Shown here in pieces: positions 44,205 to 52,952 of a stretch of DNA of 64,000 bases; within the stretch, counting starts at the first letter, position 1; every line of letters begins with the position of its first letter. Where the stretch lies: positions 27,683-91,682 of the forward strand of contig JAPJQL010000010.1 in the NCBI GenBank assembly GCA_030825115.1. Direction: 5' to 3'. Under the pieces are notes generated by a model. It searched no databases, had not been told where the DNA came from, and saw only the letters and a list, made by a program, of their open reading frames with translations. The DNA is from Lachnospiraceae bacterium (GTDB taxonomy: Bacteria; Bacillota; Clostridia; Lachnospirales; Lachnospiraceae). Made by a program: the position numbers and the translations under genes.

Positions 44205-45719
44205 CTATCTCTCCATGTCCTTTAATATCCCCTGCTCCTGTTCATCAAACAGCAGATTTTTATTGTACTGGTAATAGCGCTCACAATCGTATTGCTGGAG
44301 AAAATGAACACTGTAAAAACCGGTATTCAATTCTGTCAGGAACATCACCAGCTCCTGGCTGTCTGCAAATGCCGCCTCCATAAAGTTAAATGCGTGCTCC
44401 AGCATAGTGCCGCCGCGCTCCAGCATAGATTCATAATCATCACTGTCAGTGCTAAACATCTCCCGGATTCTGTTCCACGCCTCCTCGCCGCTTACGCCTG
44501 TCAGCCCGTCTGCGCCATCCATTCGCAGTACCCCGAGATACGTTTCCAGTTTTTTCTCCACCTCCAGAGAGAGCTTCCTGTCCATCCTTGACAGCAGACC
44601 GGCCGCCAGTTTTTTCTCCCTCTCATTCTCCAGCGACTCAATCGCCTGCCCGAGCACAGCCAGCGGTGTCTTCCCAAACTCCGGCTGATCATGGACCTGT
44701 TTTACACGCTCCATGGTCTCCTGCAGGACCGTCTCCAGCTGCCAGACCGCACGGAACTGATTCCCCAGACCGGAAAGCAAAAGTCCTACCACACTGATCC
44801 GCTCATCAAACGGCGCTCTGGCAAGCTTATCCACTGCCCCCGCCGGAATCTCTCCTTCCAGAATCCGTTCCACCTGGTAATCATCCTGATATTTATAATA
44901 CAGTTCCAGATAATTGGCAAAATCTTTTGCAATCTTCGGAAATTGGATATATTCCGCGACCACATCCCGGTCAACCGTTTTCTGCAGTCTCTCATAGACC
45001 CCGATCAGCTCCGACAGATCCTCCCAGCCACGTGGCGTGGCAAACAGCTTTCCATCCACCGTAGTCTCGATCTGGCAGAAATTCTGCTTCCTGATGTTCA
45101 CATAGGCGCGGACAGCCGGATGGATGTTTACCCGCTCCGCATATTCCTTCCACGCCTCCAGATCCGGTTCTACCTGAATCATGCGGATCCGGTCCAGCGT
45201 CACAATGTCAAATTCCCGGACGGACTTGTTGTATTCCGGCGGATTGCCTGCCGCCACGATCACCCACCCCTCAGGAATCTTATGGGCGCCAAAGCTCTTT
45301 CCCTGCAAAAACTGCAGCATCGTAGGAGCCAGCGTCTCCGAAACACAGTTGATCTCATCGATAAACAGGATTCCCTCCGACAACCCGGTCTGTTCTATCT
45401 TGTCGTAGACCGAGGCCACAATCTCGCTCATGGTATACTCGGTCACGGCATATTCCTGCCCGCCGTACTGCTTCTTTTCAATAAATGGAAGTCCGATGGC
45501 GCTCTGCCTCGTATGATGGGTGATCGTATACGCTACCAGCCCAATCTGGCATTCCCGTGAAATCTGTTCCATGATCTGGGTCTTCCCCACGCCGGGAGGT
45601 CCGATCAGCAGGACCGGCCTCTGCCTGATGGACGGAATCTCATAACTGCCAAATTCGTCCTTCATCAGGTATGCGGCAATCGTATCTTTTATCTCTTCCT
45701 TTGCCCGCTTGATATTCAT
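44205..45719 (-). CDS. MoxR-type AAA+ ATPase
   Basis: The protein has about 504 residues. Walker A GPPGVGKT is at 40-47 and Walker B ILFIDEINCV follows; the C-terminal half is helical and not recognisable. MoxR-type ATPases act as chaperones, usually with a VWA-domain partner, here the gene directly upstream. The frame is open to 45779, but GGAG precedes the ATG at 45719, which overlaps the VWA gene's stop by 4 bases. The target of this pair is unknown. Confidence 0.85.
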   Translation of the reverse strand: MNIKRAKEEIKDTIAAYLMKDEFGSYEIPSIRQRPVLLIGPPGVGKTQIMEQISRECQIGLVAYTITHHTRQSAIGLPFIEKKQYGGQEYAVTEYTMSEIVASVYDKIEQTGLSEGILFIDEINCVSETLAPTMLQFLQGKSFGAHKIPEGWVIVAAGNPPEYNKSVREFDIVTLDRIRMIQVEPDLEAWKEYAERVNIHPAVRAYVNIRKQNFCQIETTVDGKLFATPRGWEDLSELIGVYERLQKTVDRDVVAEYIQFPKIAKDFANYLELYYKYQDDYQVERILEGEIPAGAVDKLARAPFDERISVVGLLLSGLGNQFRAVWQLETVLQETMERVKQVHDQPEFGKTPLAVLGQAIESLENEREKKLAAGLLSRMDRKLSLEVEKKLETYLGVLRMDGADGLTGVSGEEAWNRIREMFSTDSDDYESMLERGGTMLEHAFNFMEAAFADSQELVMFLTELNTGFYSVHFLQQYDCERYYQYNKNLLFDEQEQGILKDMER

Positions 45720-47053
45720 CTTGTCTTTTCTCCTTCTTCCATAATCTGTTCCGGTTCCAAAATCAGCTTCATTGCCCATGAAGGCACCGAGATATCCGTA
45801 TACTGGTCCTCCACAAACACAAACGCCGTATCGTATACCGGTCTTTTTACCGGATAAATCCCCTCCCCATCTGTGAAATACAAAAGTCCGCGGAGCTTCT
45901 TAAACGCTCCTGCCGCAAGCATCTGGTTCACATATTCAAATGCCGGGCGGAAATCCGTACCGCCCTGCCCGATTATCGAAAAATCCTTCATATATTCATC
46001 CATCTCTTCCCGGCTTGTAACCAGCCGGTCCGCCTGAACCTGCTCGTCGCACTGGATGATATGGATATTTACCTTTTTAAAGTAGCTCTCTGACTCGCAC
46101 AGGACATCATAAGTCTCCTCCAAAAAGCGGCGGACCAGATCTCCCGAACAGGACATCGAGGTATCGATCACAATCACAAAATCCTCAATCCGGTACACTT
46201 CCTTTGACTCCTGCGGCTCAACTAAGGGCATATTCCCATACAGCGACAGCCCATAGGTATAAAAAATATAGTCAAAAGAGTCTTCATCGACCTGGATTTC
46301 TTCTTTCAGGACCGAAAATTTCCTCAGGAACTGCTTATAATCATAGCGCTCCCTGTTCTCCACCTGTACCTGGGTGAGCAGGCTTTTTGCCTCCTCATCC
46401 TCCTGATTTCCCATCGTCTCCATCTCGGTCTGCATTTTCTCCCGGTTGTCATTCCACTGGTTCTGCCGGACCATACTGGTCTTCGGGGACTTATCATCCA
46501 GCGCCCAGTACCGGTGGTCGTCCACAAAAAACTCATCCCGCATCCTGTTGTACTGCTTCTCTGACAGCTTCATCTCCTGAAGTTCACGGTAGACGCTTTC
46601 CGCATTCAATACCTTCCGTTTTTTCCTCAGCCGTCCGTACAATTCGCGTCGGTATGGCGGAACAGGCACATGCACGCACTTGATATACATCTCATCCAGC
46701 ATGGACTCTGCCGCAATGTCACATGCCAGATTCCAGTAGTCCCAAGCCCGTTTGCCCCGGGTATCCATATGGAGAAACAGGCAGTGCAGGACCATGTGGA
46801 GATACGAACGGTTCACCAGAACCCTTCCCCTGCGGTACAGTCCGCACAGATGGTCAGGATGATAGTAAATGACAAATCCGTCTGTTCCAATCCCTTCGCA
46901 GGCCGGGTCCGCCTCAAACCCCAGGCTGCTCAAAGACAGGTCTAAAAACCTCATGTTCAGGTATAGTTCATTCCTTGCATTCTGAAGGATTCTGACACAC
47001 AGTTCCACCTGGTTCAGTTCTTCTAACTGCCGGTGCCTTGTAGGGTCTATCAT
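45716..47053 (-). CDS. VWA-domain protein (DUF2201-like), MoxR partner
   Basis: The 445-residue protein has an N-terminal metallopeptidase-like region (HMVLHCLFLHMD, reminiscent of HxxxH zinc sites) and then a charged linker. The C-terminal von Willebrand A fold has the metal-dependent adhesion motif VIDTSMSCSG and a second conserved stretch GQGGTDFRP. The pattern matches VWA/metallopeptidase-like proteins paired with MoxR ATPases. It lies second in the operon, after the LRR protein and overlapping the ATPase gene. Confidence 0.82.
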   Translation of the reverse strand: MIDPTRHRQLEELNQVELCVRILQNARNELYLNMRFLDLSLSSLGFEADPACEGIGTDGFVIYYHPDHLCGLYRRGRVLVNRSYLHMVLHCLFLHMDTRGKRAWDYWNLACDIAAESMLDEMYIKCVHVPVPPYRRELYGRLRKKRKVLNAESVYRELQEMKLSEKQYNRMRDEFFVDDHRYWALDDKSPKTSMVRQNQWNDNREKMQTEMETMGNQEDEEAKSLLTQVQVENRERYDYKQFLRKFSVLKEEIQVDEDSFDYIFYTYGLSLYGNMPLVEPQESKEVYRIEDFVIVIDTSMSCSGDLVRRFLEETYDVLCESESYFKKVNIHIIQCDEQVQADRLVTSREEMDEYMKDFSIIGQGGTDFRPAFEYVNQMLAAGAFKKLRGLLYFTDGEGIYPVKRPVYDTAFVFVEDQYTDISVPSWAMKLILEPEQIMEEGEKTR

Positions 47054-47093
47054 GCGATTCCACCATCCTTCCTTTGCTGCTGTCTTCTTTTAT

Positions 47094-48008
47094 CTACAGT
47101 TCAAACCGGCGTTTCTTTTGAGGAGAAGACATCTTCTCCCTTGTCAGCTTTTCATGCCTGAAATTCATCAGCCAGCCGACCATTTCTGTATCGCCTGCCG
47201 CCTGGGCCGTCTCAATCAATGTCTGGACCTGAGATACCGTCTCGATATAGTGCTCCGCAAACCAGGGCATCAGCCCCCTGTCCAGGTTATTGTACGTCTC
47301 GCACTTCCTGCAGTCCGTTTCCACGATCAGCCGCCCCGCCATCTTCCAGTGTTCTCGTATATACGACTGGTACATCAGCCGGTTGGCCTCCGTCAAACCG
47401 CATGGATAGAGTATACGCCCAAGCGCCAGTTCCGTAACCAGAGCCTCGCTTTCCTGTACCTGCACATGGGGAAACAGCTCGTCATAGTCCCGGTATTGAA
47501 ACTCCCGGTTATTAAAACAGTAACGGTACCTGTGCCCGCAGCCATGTGTCTGGATGACCAGAATCCGGGCAGGTGTATTTTCCACCGACTCTTCAAAATA
47601 TTCCGGGAATATCAGCCTTGCCTCCTGTGCTCCGTGAAGCCTTACCCGCAAAGTCTGATGAAGTTCTGAGAGCATGTCCTTCAGATAAGACCGTTCACCT
47701 TCAAACTGATGAAACTCCAGAAATTCTGCCCCTTTTCCTCCGGCAAACAACCCGGTACCCAGGTCCTGAATCCTCCCGAAACAAGATATCTTTTTTATTT
47801 TTTCACAATTATAGAATGCATATGCACCGATTTTCTTCAACGGCGGCGGCAAATGCAGTTCCTCCACCTCACTGCCCGCGAGCACATAGGCGCCCAACTC
47901 CGTGACCGGGCGGTGATCTATTTCCTCTGGTATGATGACCAGCGCTCCCGGGTCTGTCACCTTGTCCACGCGGATTCCGTTCTCAATCACGGTATATTCC
48001 ATTTCCAT
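47094..48008 (-). CDS. Leucine-rich-repeat-like (BspA-type) cytoplasmic protein
   Basis: This protein of about 304 residues has no signal peptide. Residues 1-110 carry two or three BspA-type repeats (VTELGAYVLAGSEVEELHLP, then KKIGAYAFYNCEKIKKI). The remainder is not recognised but is rich in Cys, His and Tyr (QTHGCGHRYRYCFNNREFQYRDYDE cut across two motifs). GAGGTGG precedes the ATG at 48008; the frame runs on to 48059. It is first in the VWA-MoxR-MscS operon, so it may be a substrate or adaptor for that chaperone pair. Confidence 0.6.
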   Translation of the reverse strand: MEMEYTVIENGIRVDKVTDPGALVIIPEEIDHRPVTELGAYVLAGSEVEELHLPPPLKKIGAYAFYNCEKIKKISCFGRIQDLGTGLFAGGKGAEFLEFHQFEGERSYLKDMLSELHQTLRVRLHGAQEARLIFPEYFEESVENTPARILVIQTHGCGHRYRYCFNNREFQYRDYDELFPHVQVQESEALVTELALGRILYPCGLTEANRLMYQSYIREHWKMAGRLIVETDCRKCETYNNLDRGLMPWFAEHYIETVSQVQTLIETAQAAGDTEMVGWLMNFRHEKLTREKMSSPQKKRRFEL

Positions 48009-48050
48009 TTTGCCACCTCTTTTCCAAGCGTGAAAACAGGATTTCACGGC

Positions 48051-48066
48051 TGGTATCATGATACCA
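48051..48066. promoter_or_regulatory. Perfect 16-base palindrome over the LRR/VWA/MoxR/MscS promoter
   Basis: TGGTATCATGATACCA is a perfect palindrome that contains the -10 hexamer TATCAT of the operon promoter. A repressor bound here would block polymerase. No regulator gene is close, so the binding protein is unknown. Confidence 0.6.
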
Positions 48067-48087
48067 CAAAGGGACTGGTAAAATCAA
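48058..48087 (-). promoter_or_regulatory. Promoter of the LRR/VWA/MoxR/MscS operon
   Basis: TTGATT (48082-48087) and TATCAT (48058-48063) on the minus strand are spaced by 18 bases. Confidence 0.6.
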
Positions 48088-48111
48088 CTTGCCTGATGGC
48101 AATAACATTTG

Positions 48112-48140
48112 TTTACATAATCCGTTCCATCTGTTACAAT
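48112..48140 (+). promoter_or_regulatory. Promoter of the YHYH protein gene
   Basis: TTTACA (48112-48117) and TACAAT (48135-48140) are spaced by 17 bases, about 45 bases before the ATG. Confidence 0.7.
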
Positions 48141-48183
48141 ATATGTATATTCGTAACCAAATTTTATTATTGGAGGGTTCAGT

Positions 48184-48639
48184 ATGAAAAGGAGTAATGC
48201 AGCTATTTTATTTGCATCAGTTTTGCTTTGTACAACAGTTCCGCAAATCAATCCAATCCCAAATGATGTCATTGTTGCAGAAGCTCACAGCGGACGCACT
48301 GACTCAAGCGGCGGACATAAGGATAATAAAAACAAAAGTGGATTGGGGCATTATCATTATCACTGTGGCGGACATCCGGCGCATCTACATAAAAACGGTG
48401 TCTGTCCCTTCTCAGGCAACAGCTCAAAAACAGCAACATCATCATCCAAGACAGGAACATCCGATACCATAAAAAAGGCTCAAGAGATCCTTAACGATTT
48501 GGGATACGACGCCGGAACTGCCGATGGCATCATGGGGCAAAAAACAAAAAAAGCTGTTGAGCAGTTCCAAAAAGATAACGGGATGACAATTGATGGTATT
48601 ATTGGAAAACAGGTGAAAGAAGCACTTGGAATATCATAA
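48184..48639 (+). CDS. Secreted YHYH-domain protein with peptidoglycan-binding domain
   Basis: The 151-residue protein has a signal sequence (about 1-32), a His-rich YHYH domain (GHYHYHCGGHPAHLH at about 58-72), a Ser/Thr linker and a C-terminal peptidoglycan-binding fold (ILNDLGYDAGTADGIMG, then VEQFQKDNGMTIDGIIG). GGAGG precedes the ATG. Unlike its neighbours it is AT-richer, suggesting separate origin. Likely role is binding the cell wall, perhaps with metal through the histidines. Confidence 0.8.
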   Translation: MKRSNAAILFASVLLCTTVPQINPIPNDVIVAEAHSGRTDSSGGHKDNKNKSGLGHYHYHCGGHPAHLHKNGVCPFSGNSSKTATSSSKTGTSDTIKKAQEILNDLGYDAGTADGIMGQKTKKAVEQFQKDNGMTIDGIIGKQVKEALGIS

Positions 48640-48657
48640 AACCAAAAGAATCAACAA

Positions 48658-48689
48658 TTGCCGCACCGGCCAGCCAGCCAGTGCGGCAA
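48658..48689 (+). terminator. Terminator of the YHYH gene
   Basis: TTGCCGCAC (48658-48666) pairs with GTGCGGCAA (48681-48689), then AATTCTCTT. The T-run is weak. Confidence 0.55.
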
Positions 48690-48767
48690 AATTCTCTTAA
48701 ACCAACAGCTTACGTATTCCTGCGCATATTTTGAATGAAATATGGATAGACAGAGTCTTCGTCAGGC

Positions 48768-49487
48768 TCACATATGCCCTGAACCGTTTTTCTCCTTAGG
48801 AATCATTTTTATTATCCCCATTTTATAAAGAATCAGGGCACAGCCGACGGTCAGTGCCATACAGATCAGTACCACAATGCCTTCCAGCCCGGATAGCGGA
48901 AACAGGGCGTTGGCGCCAAAGACCACGATCAATGGGAGCACCATGACCAAAGGCTTTCCTTTTGCCGTGTAATCTCCACAGTCATTATTGACAAAGCTTA
49001 AGAAAATTCCGCCAAACAAAGCCGGGAGCAGATAGGTTGTTGCAGTTTTCACCGTCGGGCTCGTTAGTATCGGGCGGAGCGGCACAAGAAGAAGAACTCC
49101 CACAACAATAATAAGTGTTGTTACAATCGAAGAAACCGCCACTCCAATTGTCGCCACTACATCGCCCTCTTCCGTTCCAGAGGCAGTATCCGTTAAAATC
49201 TGGGCATTGACTACCACCGGGACTTTCAGGTTCATGACATTCCCTGTCAAAAATGTCAGGTAAGCGGAAGAGCCAAGGATTGGCGTATAGCTGAACACCT
49301 CCGCAATACAGGTCGGGAAAAATACTGCAAAAAGTCCTCCGCCTGCCGCCAGGATTTCCCCAAAGCTCCCCGGCCATACGTCATAGGCGATACACATAGC
49401 TGCAGGAATCCCCAACATAAAAAACATACCAATGATGATTCCAATCCGTCCGGTGCGGTGGATGCTGTCTTCATAATTCTTATCCAT
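48768..49487 (-). CDS. Multi-pass membrane protein of the M20 amidohydrolase operon
   Basis: The 239-residue protein has about six hydrophobic helices; I do not recognise a family. It contains the motifs TFLTGNVMNLKVPV and FVNNDCGDYTAKGK. It follows the DUF5058 protein by 11 bases in the same transcript. The two similar-sized membrane proteins and the soluble amidohydrolase look like a transporter with its enzyme, in which these two would form the membrane channel. That is inference only. Confidence 0.6.
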   Translation of the reverse strand: MDKNYEDSIHRTGRIGIIIGMFFMLGIPAAMCIAYDVWPGSFGEILAAGGGLFAVFFPTCIAEVFSYTPILGSSAYLTFLTGNVMNLKVPVVVNAQILTDTASGTEEGDVVATIGVAVSSIVTTLIIVVGVLLLVPLRPILTSPTVKTATTYLLPALFGGIFLSFVNNDCGDYTAKGKPLVMVLPLIVVFGANALFPLSGLEGIVVLICMALTVGCALILYKMGIIKMIPKEKNGSGHM

Positions 49488-49498
49488 TATTTTCCCTC

Positions 49499-50218
49499 CT
49501 AACCAAGTATCCGAATCCAGGCCAGCGAAGATGCCATTCCGAGTATCAGCGTATCAGCCATGACAAAATTGCGCAGCCACAGGCACTTATATTTCTTGAT
49601 AACAGCCAGATGAATCAGCACGATCACGCAGGAAGTGATGACCACTGCGATGTGGATTTTTCCCTTCATTAACTGCATCGGAAGAAATGCCTCAATAATC
49701 GCCAGAGAAAGAACACCTGTTAAGAGAGCCCCCACTTCTCCATGTTTTACCCTTGCACTGCTTAACCCCATCTGAATCTTTTTCCCAAACAGAAGGATTC
49801 CCACAATTCCCCCCATAATGCAAAAACTCATAACAAACATGACTGTTCCTACAATTGAAGCATCGCCCCCTGCATTTAAAGCAGCAATAGATTCATATCC
49901 AGTGCCGGTTGCCACCATATCGGCAGCCATCAGTTCATAAGTTACAGAACCGACAACAGAGAGACGGAACCAGGACCAGGGCACTCCCAGGACCGTCGCC
50001 AGGCTGAACAGCCCCACAACAACGGAGATGGATGGAACAATAGAATAAATGGCGGAGGAGGTGATCACAGTTTTTAGCTTGTCCTTTCCGAGCCCCAGTT
50101 CCAGCCCGCGCTTATACGCCTTTCTTAAAGTGATGATACAAAACGCAAGTATGTATAAAACTCCCAGCCCTACAAAACCGTAAAGCAGCGGGCTGTTCAT
50201 AATCTGATTAAATGTCAT
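49499..50218 (-). CDS. DUF5058-family membrane protein
   Basis: The 239-residue protein has about six helices. Motifs ITLRKAYKRGLELGLGKDKLKTVI and YSIVPSISVVVGL match the DUF5058 pattern as I remember it. Members are of unknown function and are often found next to amidohydrolases. It lies between the amidohydrolase and the second membrane protein. Confidence 0.65.
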   Translation of the reverse strand: MTFNQIMNSPLLYGFVGLGVLYILAFCIITLRKAYKRGLELGLGKDKLKTVITSSAIYSIVPSISVVVGLFSLATVLGVPWSWFRLSVVGSVTYELMAADMVATGTGYESIAALNAGGDASIVGTVMFVMSFCIMGGIVGILLFGKKIQMGLSSARVKHGEVGALLTGVLSLAIIEAFLPMQLMKGKIHIAVVITSCVIVLIHLAVIKKYKCLWLRNFVMADTLILGMASSLAWIRILG

Positions 50219-50239
50219 GCTTTTTTCCTCTTCTCTTTT

Positions 50240-51673
50240 TTATCTTGCATCTTCATATGTTAAATCATCGGGAATCGGGCAGAGGTACTTGCCATCTGTC
50301 TCATCAAACAGCTCTTTTTTTGCTTTTACCACAACATCCGGACTTTCGTAAACATGAGCGCAGGCTCTGGCAATAGCCATAGCAGCCGCCAGGCACGCTT
50401 TGCTGCCGATCGAGCTTCCAACCTGAGCCGTAAACTGCCATGTATGATGCCCCGTACCGGGAACTGCCACAGCCGCCGCAAGCTGAGCCGTCGGCACTAG
50501 ATAACTCACATCCCCCACATCACTGGAAGCCGTCATCACCTTCTCGCGCATCATCGGGCTGTAGGGGATCACCACTGTATTTAACGGTCTTTTTGCAAAT
50601 TCTTCCGGTGTCACATGATTCTGGTCTGCCGCTTTCCGGATCACCGCACTGCGCTCGGCCTCCGGCATTGCCGCCATAAATTCCCTGGCAATAGCATAAT
50701 CCGCCTCATCAAACTCCGGACCACCCATCTCCAAATAAGCATCCGAAAGTATCTCAAACGCCGTTGGATTGGGAATTACATCGCTTAAACCGCCAAGAAT
50801 TCTAACCGTTACCTCCGTCTCTGTCATAAGCGCCGCCCCTTGGGCAATTTTTTTAATCCGCTCCAGAATTTCCCGGCTCTGTGCCAGCTTAGGCGCCCGG
50901 ACAAAGTAAAGAAGAGACGCATGTCCCTGAACCACATTAGGCGCTTCCCCGCCGTTATCCAGATAAGCATAATGGATTCGCGCATCACTGATAACATGTT
51001 CCCGCAGATAATTGACGCCGACGTTCATCAACTCACAGGCATCCAACGCGCTTCTTCCCAACTCCGGTGTAGCGCCCGCATGAGCGGTGATTCCCTTAAA
51101 ATCAAATCGGACCTTGTAATTTGCCACCATTCTGGTCCCCACAGATACATTAAAATCAGCCGGGTGCCAGGTAAACATCATGTCCACGCCGTCAAAACAG
51201 CCTGCTTTTGCCATGAATCCCTTGCCAAATCCATATTCCTCTGCAGGACAGCCAAAAAACACGACAGAGCCGGAACATTTTTTCTCCTGCAGCCATGCCT
51301 TGGCTGCCATGGCTGCTCCCGCCGCCCCTGCCCCAAGAGCGCAGTGACCACAGCCATGACCAGCATGTTTCCCCTCTATCGAACATTTTCTTGCAACACC
51401 TGCCTGCTGGCTTAAACCCGGCAGCGCATCATACTCTCCAAGGATTCCCACTACAGGTTTTCCCTGTCCCCATCTTGCCGCAAAAGCCGTCGGAATCCCG
51501 GCCAAGTCCTCTTCAATCTCAAAACCTTCATCTGTTAAGGCAGTCTTTAAGGCAGCAGCACTATTCACTTCCTCATAACCGGTTTCCGCGTATTCCCATA
51601 TAGCCTGATTTAAACCTGTAATAACTTTCTCCCGCTGCTTTACGGCTTCCCTAATGATCTGTACATTATCCAA
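50240..51673 (-). CDS. M20-family amidohydrolase (AbgB-like)
   Basis: This cytoplasmic metallohydrolase of 477 residues carries the M20 patterns. GILGEYDALPGLSQ, the metal site GHGCGHCALGAG, and PAEEYGFGKGF are followed by a dimerisation domain (about 185-300) and a C-terminal catalytic part (GTGHHTWQF). Best known relatives split N-acyl amino acids or p-aminobenzoyl-glutamate; this one looks closest to AbgB. Starts the operon with two membrane proteins. It is divergent from a LysR regulator. Confidence 0.88.
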   Translation of the reverse strand: MDNVQIIREAVKQREKVITGLNQAIWEYAETGYEEVNSAAALKTALTDEGFEIEEDLAGIPTAFAARWGQGKPVVGILGEYDALPGLSQQAGVARKCSIEGKHAGHGCGHCALGAGAAGAAMAAKAWLQEKKCSGSVVFFGCPAEEYGFGKGFMAKAGCFDGVDMMFTWHPADFNVSVGTRMVANYKVRFDFKGITAHAGATPELGRSALDACELMNVGVNYLREHVISDARIHYAYLDNGGEAPNVVQGHASLLYFVRAPKLAQSREILERIKKIAQGAALMTETEVTVRILGGLSDVIPNPTAFEILSDAYLEMGGPEFDEADYAIAREFMAAMPEAERSAVIRKAADQNHVTPEEFAKRPLNTVVIPYSPMMREKVMTASSDVGDVSYLVPTAQLAAAVAVPGTGHHTWQFTAQVGSSIGSKACLAAAMAIARACAHVYESPDVVVKAKKELFDETDGKYLCPIPDDLTYEDAR

Positions 51674-51693
51674 AATGAGTCCCTCCCCTTTTC

Positions 51694-51722
51694 ACTTTAT
51701 CACTTTACATCAGTATACTCAA
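51694..51722 (-). promoter_or_regulatory. Promoter of the amidohydrolase operon
   Basis: TTGAGT (51717-51722) and TAAAGT (51694-51699) on the minus strand are spaced by 17 bases. Confidence 0.55.
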
Positions 51723-51748
51723 AATGAAGCTGCAGCGGAAATATGCTT

Positions 51749-51779
51749 TATTTATAGGTGGGTATCAATTTAATAAATA
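51749..51779. promoter_or_regulatory. Inverted repeat in the divergent LysR/amidohydrolase spacer
   Basis: TATTTAT (51749-51755) and ATAAATA (51773-51779) form an inverted repeat with 17 bases between, just upstream of the LysR promoter and 27 bases beyond the amidohydrolase -35. It is in the place expected for a LysR site, but AT-rich repeats of this size arise easily. Confidence 0.35.
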
Positions 51780-51806
51780 GACAAGATGAAACAGAAGCTT
51801 TATAAT
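51778..51806 (+). promoter_or_regulatory. Promoter of the LysR gene
   Basis: TAGACA (51778-51783) and TATAAT (51801-51806) are spaced by 17 bases. Confidence 0.7.
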
Positions 51807-51843
51807 TAAGAAATAATGAGGGAATGCAGGAAGGAGATTCTTT

Positions 51844-52746
51844 ATGACCATACAACAACTTCAACATGTCCTGGAAATTGCCCGCTGCGGCTCCGCCTCC
51901 AAGGCTGCCAAACGACTGTTTTTATCACAGTCCAATCTGAGCAATTCTATCAAAAACCTGGAAAACGAACTTGGCATTGCGATATTTGAACGAACCTCCT
52001 CTGGTATGCATTTGACACAGGCTGGAAACCGTCTGGCCCAGAAGGCCTCGGTGATTATGGCTCAGCTTCAGGATATTGCAGAGGAAACCGGAAAGGGTGA
52101 AAATTCCTGCCTGTTCCGGGTGATCTATCCAATGTACTATCCTGCATTCGAAGCTTTTGTAGACTTATGCGCCGCCTATCAGGACCATGAAAGCATTCAC
52201 CTTTCCTGCTATACAGGTTCCGGCACTGAAAGCCTGACAGCCTTAAACCAGAACCTCTGTGACCTGGTCATCAATATCGACATCAACGGCCACTCCCCGG
52301 AATTTAACCGTTACTGCAAAAGCTACAACCTCCGTTCTGTGGAGCTGGCCCAAAGTGTATTCTCCGTCCAGCTCTCCAAAGACCATCCGCTTCTTAAGCA
52401 GAATCCTTTTGATTTTGAACGCCTAAAGGACTATCCCTATGTGGCATTTTCAGATTTATATTCCAGAGATGTCAACTGGTCCCCGTGGAGCAGCCTCGTA
52501 AATCCGGACAAACTAATCTGCGTCCAGTCGACTACCTCCCGAATCTCCATAGTGGCAAACACCAACGCTTTTAGCATTGTCTTTCCCCATTCCAGAAAGT
52601 TTCATGATGCCCACGGCGTTGTAACAATCCCGTTGCCCTTTCATCCATTAAGCCTCAGTTATGTGTATTCCGAAGAACGGGGGCTTGGGAAATGCGGAGA
52701 GGATTATGTCCGATTTTTAAAGGAACATATAAAGGAACTGTTCTGA
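51844..52746 (+). CDS. LysR-family transcriptional regulator
   Basis: The 300-residue protein has an N-terminal winged helix (QLQHVLEIARCGSASKAAKRLF, cut at its centre, then LSQSNLSNSIKNLENELGIAIFER) and a substrate-binding domain from about residue 90. AAGGAG precedes the ATG. It is divergent from the M20 amidohydrolase operon, which it most likely controls, with the hydrolase's substrate or product as co-inducer. Confidence 0.92.
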   Translation: MTIQQLQHVLEIARCGSASKAAKRLFLSQSNLSNSIKNLENELGIAIFERTSSGMHLTQAGNRLAQKASVIMAQLQDIAEETGKGENSCLFRVIYPMYYPAFEAFVDLCAAYQDHESIHLSCYTGSGTESLTALNQNLCDLVINIDINGHSPEFNRYCKSYNLRSVELAQSVFSVQLSKDHPLLKQNPFDFERLKDYPYVAFSDLYSRDVNWSPWSSLVNPDKLICVQSTTSRISIVANTNAFSIVFPHSRKFHDAHGVVTIPLPFHPLSLSYVYSEERGLGKCGEDYVRFLKEHIKELF

Positions 52747-52862
52747 TGAAACGTCCATCTGCTATAAGCTGAGGAATGTTCCTTAGGCGCGTATCCATGA
52801 TTAAATTCAGTTGAGAAATCGGAGTGGGATATACACAGGAATAGAAAAGATATAAAGATAAA

Positions 52863-52907
52863 CAGGGCTGAAAGCCCTGTTAAGGACTTTCAGCCCAACC
52901 TTTTTTT
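52863..52907. terminator. Bidirectional terminator with a competing inner hairpin
   Basis: GGGCTGAAAG (52865-52874) pairs with CTTTCAGCCC (52887-52896) before TTTTTTT, a clear terminator for the LysR gene. CAGGGCT (52863-52869) can instead pair with AGCCCTG (52873-52879), sharing the left arm. The minus strand ends the YhcH operon here too. Confidence 0.8.
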
Positions 52908-52952
52908 CATATCTGCAATGCAACAACTTGGTATCATCTGGCGCATCTCACC

